Positions 4,583-5,195 of a stretch of DNA of 5,195 bases are shown here, one piece after another. This DNA is from Acidobacteriota bacterium. GTDB taxonomy: Bacteria > Acidobacteriota > Thermoanaerobaculia > Gp7-AA8. The stretch is from positions 1 through 5,195 of the forward strand of contig QHVY01000084.1 of assembly GCA_003223695.1 (NCBI GenBank). Reading direction: 5' to 3'. The number at the start of each line of letters is the position of its first letter. Position 1 is the first letter of the stretch. The notes beneath the pieces are model-generated. The model searched no databases, was not told where the DNA came from, and saw nothing but the letters and a program-made list of their open reading frames with translations. A program made the translations under genes and the position numbers.

Positions 4583-5195
4583 TTGAAAACGAAACTTCCG
4601 TTGCTCGCGCGTGCTCTGCTCATCGCGAGTCTGGTCTCAGCAGTACCGCAGCTTCGAGCGGATTGCCATTGGTGGCAGTTCAAAAAGTGCGACCAACCGT
4701 CAGCAAACGGACTACCGCCGGAGGCGCCACGTCAGGGGATTGTCATCACAGTCGATGTTTCTCGTAACCACGCATACCTCTTTCAGGACGGCCAACTCGT
4801 CGCTGACGGCCTGGCAGCGACGGGCAAGGAAACCGTGCTCGAGCATGGTGATGACATGTGGATTTTTCACACACCGCGCGGTCACTTGAAAGTCGTTCGA
4901 AAAATCGAGGATCCAGTCTGGACGAAGCCGGATTGGGCATTCATCGAGGCGGGCGAGAAGATTCCTCCGCCCGATTCGCCAAAACGTCAGACCCGAGGGG
5001 TTATGGGGAAGTATGCGCTATCGCTCGGCGAGGGCATCTTCATTCACGGCACCGACGACCCCGACTCGCTCGGCAAATACGCTTCGCATGGCTGTATCCG
5101 GCTGCCGTCGGACCTCATGAAGAAAGTGTGGAAAGTGGCGAAGGTCGGTACCGACGTGTACATCTTCGACAGTCAGCAGCCGAAGACGGCTGTAA
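4583..5195 (+). CDS. Secreted YkuD-type L,D-transpeptidase (runs off right edge)
   Basis: The open frame gives 204 codons and has no stop before the window ends. A Sec signal peptide is seen at 1-26 (Lys2, Lys4, hydrophobic 11-21, likely cleavage after LRA before Asp27). The mature N-terminus has Cys28 and Cys36 close together, possibly a disulfide. The YkuD domain spans about 53-196: it opens with IVITVDVSRNHAYLF, and the active-site region shows IHGTDD with His155 and YASHGCIRL with Ser168, His169, nucleophile Cys171 and Arg173. The family cleaves a tetrapeptide stem and joins the acyl group to another stem (3-3 crosslink) or to a protein in the periplasm. No LysM or other wall-binding domain is visible so far. 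The insert between the two halves (about 91-140, with DPVWTKPDW and a Pro-rich turn) is common in the family. The gene is divergent from the tRNA and tol-pal operon. The substrate is unknown. Only the C-terminus is missing. Confidence 0.93.
   Translation, partial: MKTKLPLLARALLIASLVSAVPQLRADCHWWQFKKCDQPSANGLPPEAPRQGIVITVDVSRNHAYLFQDGQLVADGLAATGKETVLEHGDDMWIFHTPRGHLKVVRKIEDPVWTKPDWAFIEAGEKIPPPDSPKRQTRGVMGKYALSLGEGIFIHGTDDPDSLGKYASHGCIRLPSDLMKKVWKVAKVGTDVYIFDSQQPKTAV

Noticed and set aside
4611..4889. Plus-strand 92-codon frame within the L,D-transpeptidase
   Set aside because: It is a different frame inside the transpeptidase gene, whose own frame carries the signal peptide and SHGCIRL active site.

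Overview
The window comes from a diderm (Gram-negative-type) bacterium with moderately high GC. It carries an almost complete tol-pal operon on the minus strand, followed by a tRNA-Arg gene and the start of a divergent L,D-transpeptidase gene. The Tol proteins are clearly bacterial. The lineage is less clear: a short TonB-like protein in the TolA position, a lipoprotein form of CpoB/YbgF and heptanucleotide repeats suggest a non-proteobacterial diderm such as Acidobacteriota, but this is inference and not demonstrated.

Layout, read along the minus strand from right to left: tRNA-Arg(CCT) at 4458-4382; a 179-bp spacer with a probable extended -10 element just before the GTG start of tolQ; tolQ (4202-3546); a 73-bp spacer filled mostly by an inverted array of heptanucleotides; tolR (3472-3035); a TolA/TonB-like gene (start 3054, overlapping tolR by 20 bp); tolB (4-bp ATGA overlap with the gene before it); pal (9-bp gap); and cpoB/ybgF (4-bp ATGA overlap), cut by the left edge of the window. 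On the plus strand a YkuD-type L,D-transpeptidase precursor starts at a TTG at 4583 and runs off the right edge. Its leader holds a striking nested hairpin.

How the genes work together: TolQ and TolR form the proton-driven inner-membrane motor. The TolA/TonB-like protein carries the force across the periplasm to TolB and the peptidoglycan-binding lipoprotein Pal, which links outer membrane and wall during constriction. CpoB/YbgF is the usual partner that connects Tol with peptidoglycan synthesis. The neighbouring L,D-transpeptidase also acts on peptidoglycan but is transcribed separately, so a functional link is only suggested by proximity.

No unknown multi-gene system was found. The unusual content is in the non-coding or low-complexity parts: two period-7 repeat tracts (one intergenic, one inside a coding linker with G-quadruplex potential), a likely leaderless tolQ promoter, the nested hairpin before the transpeptidase, and an orphan protein-like reading frame between tolQ and the tRNA.
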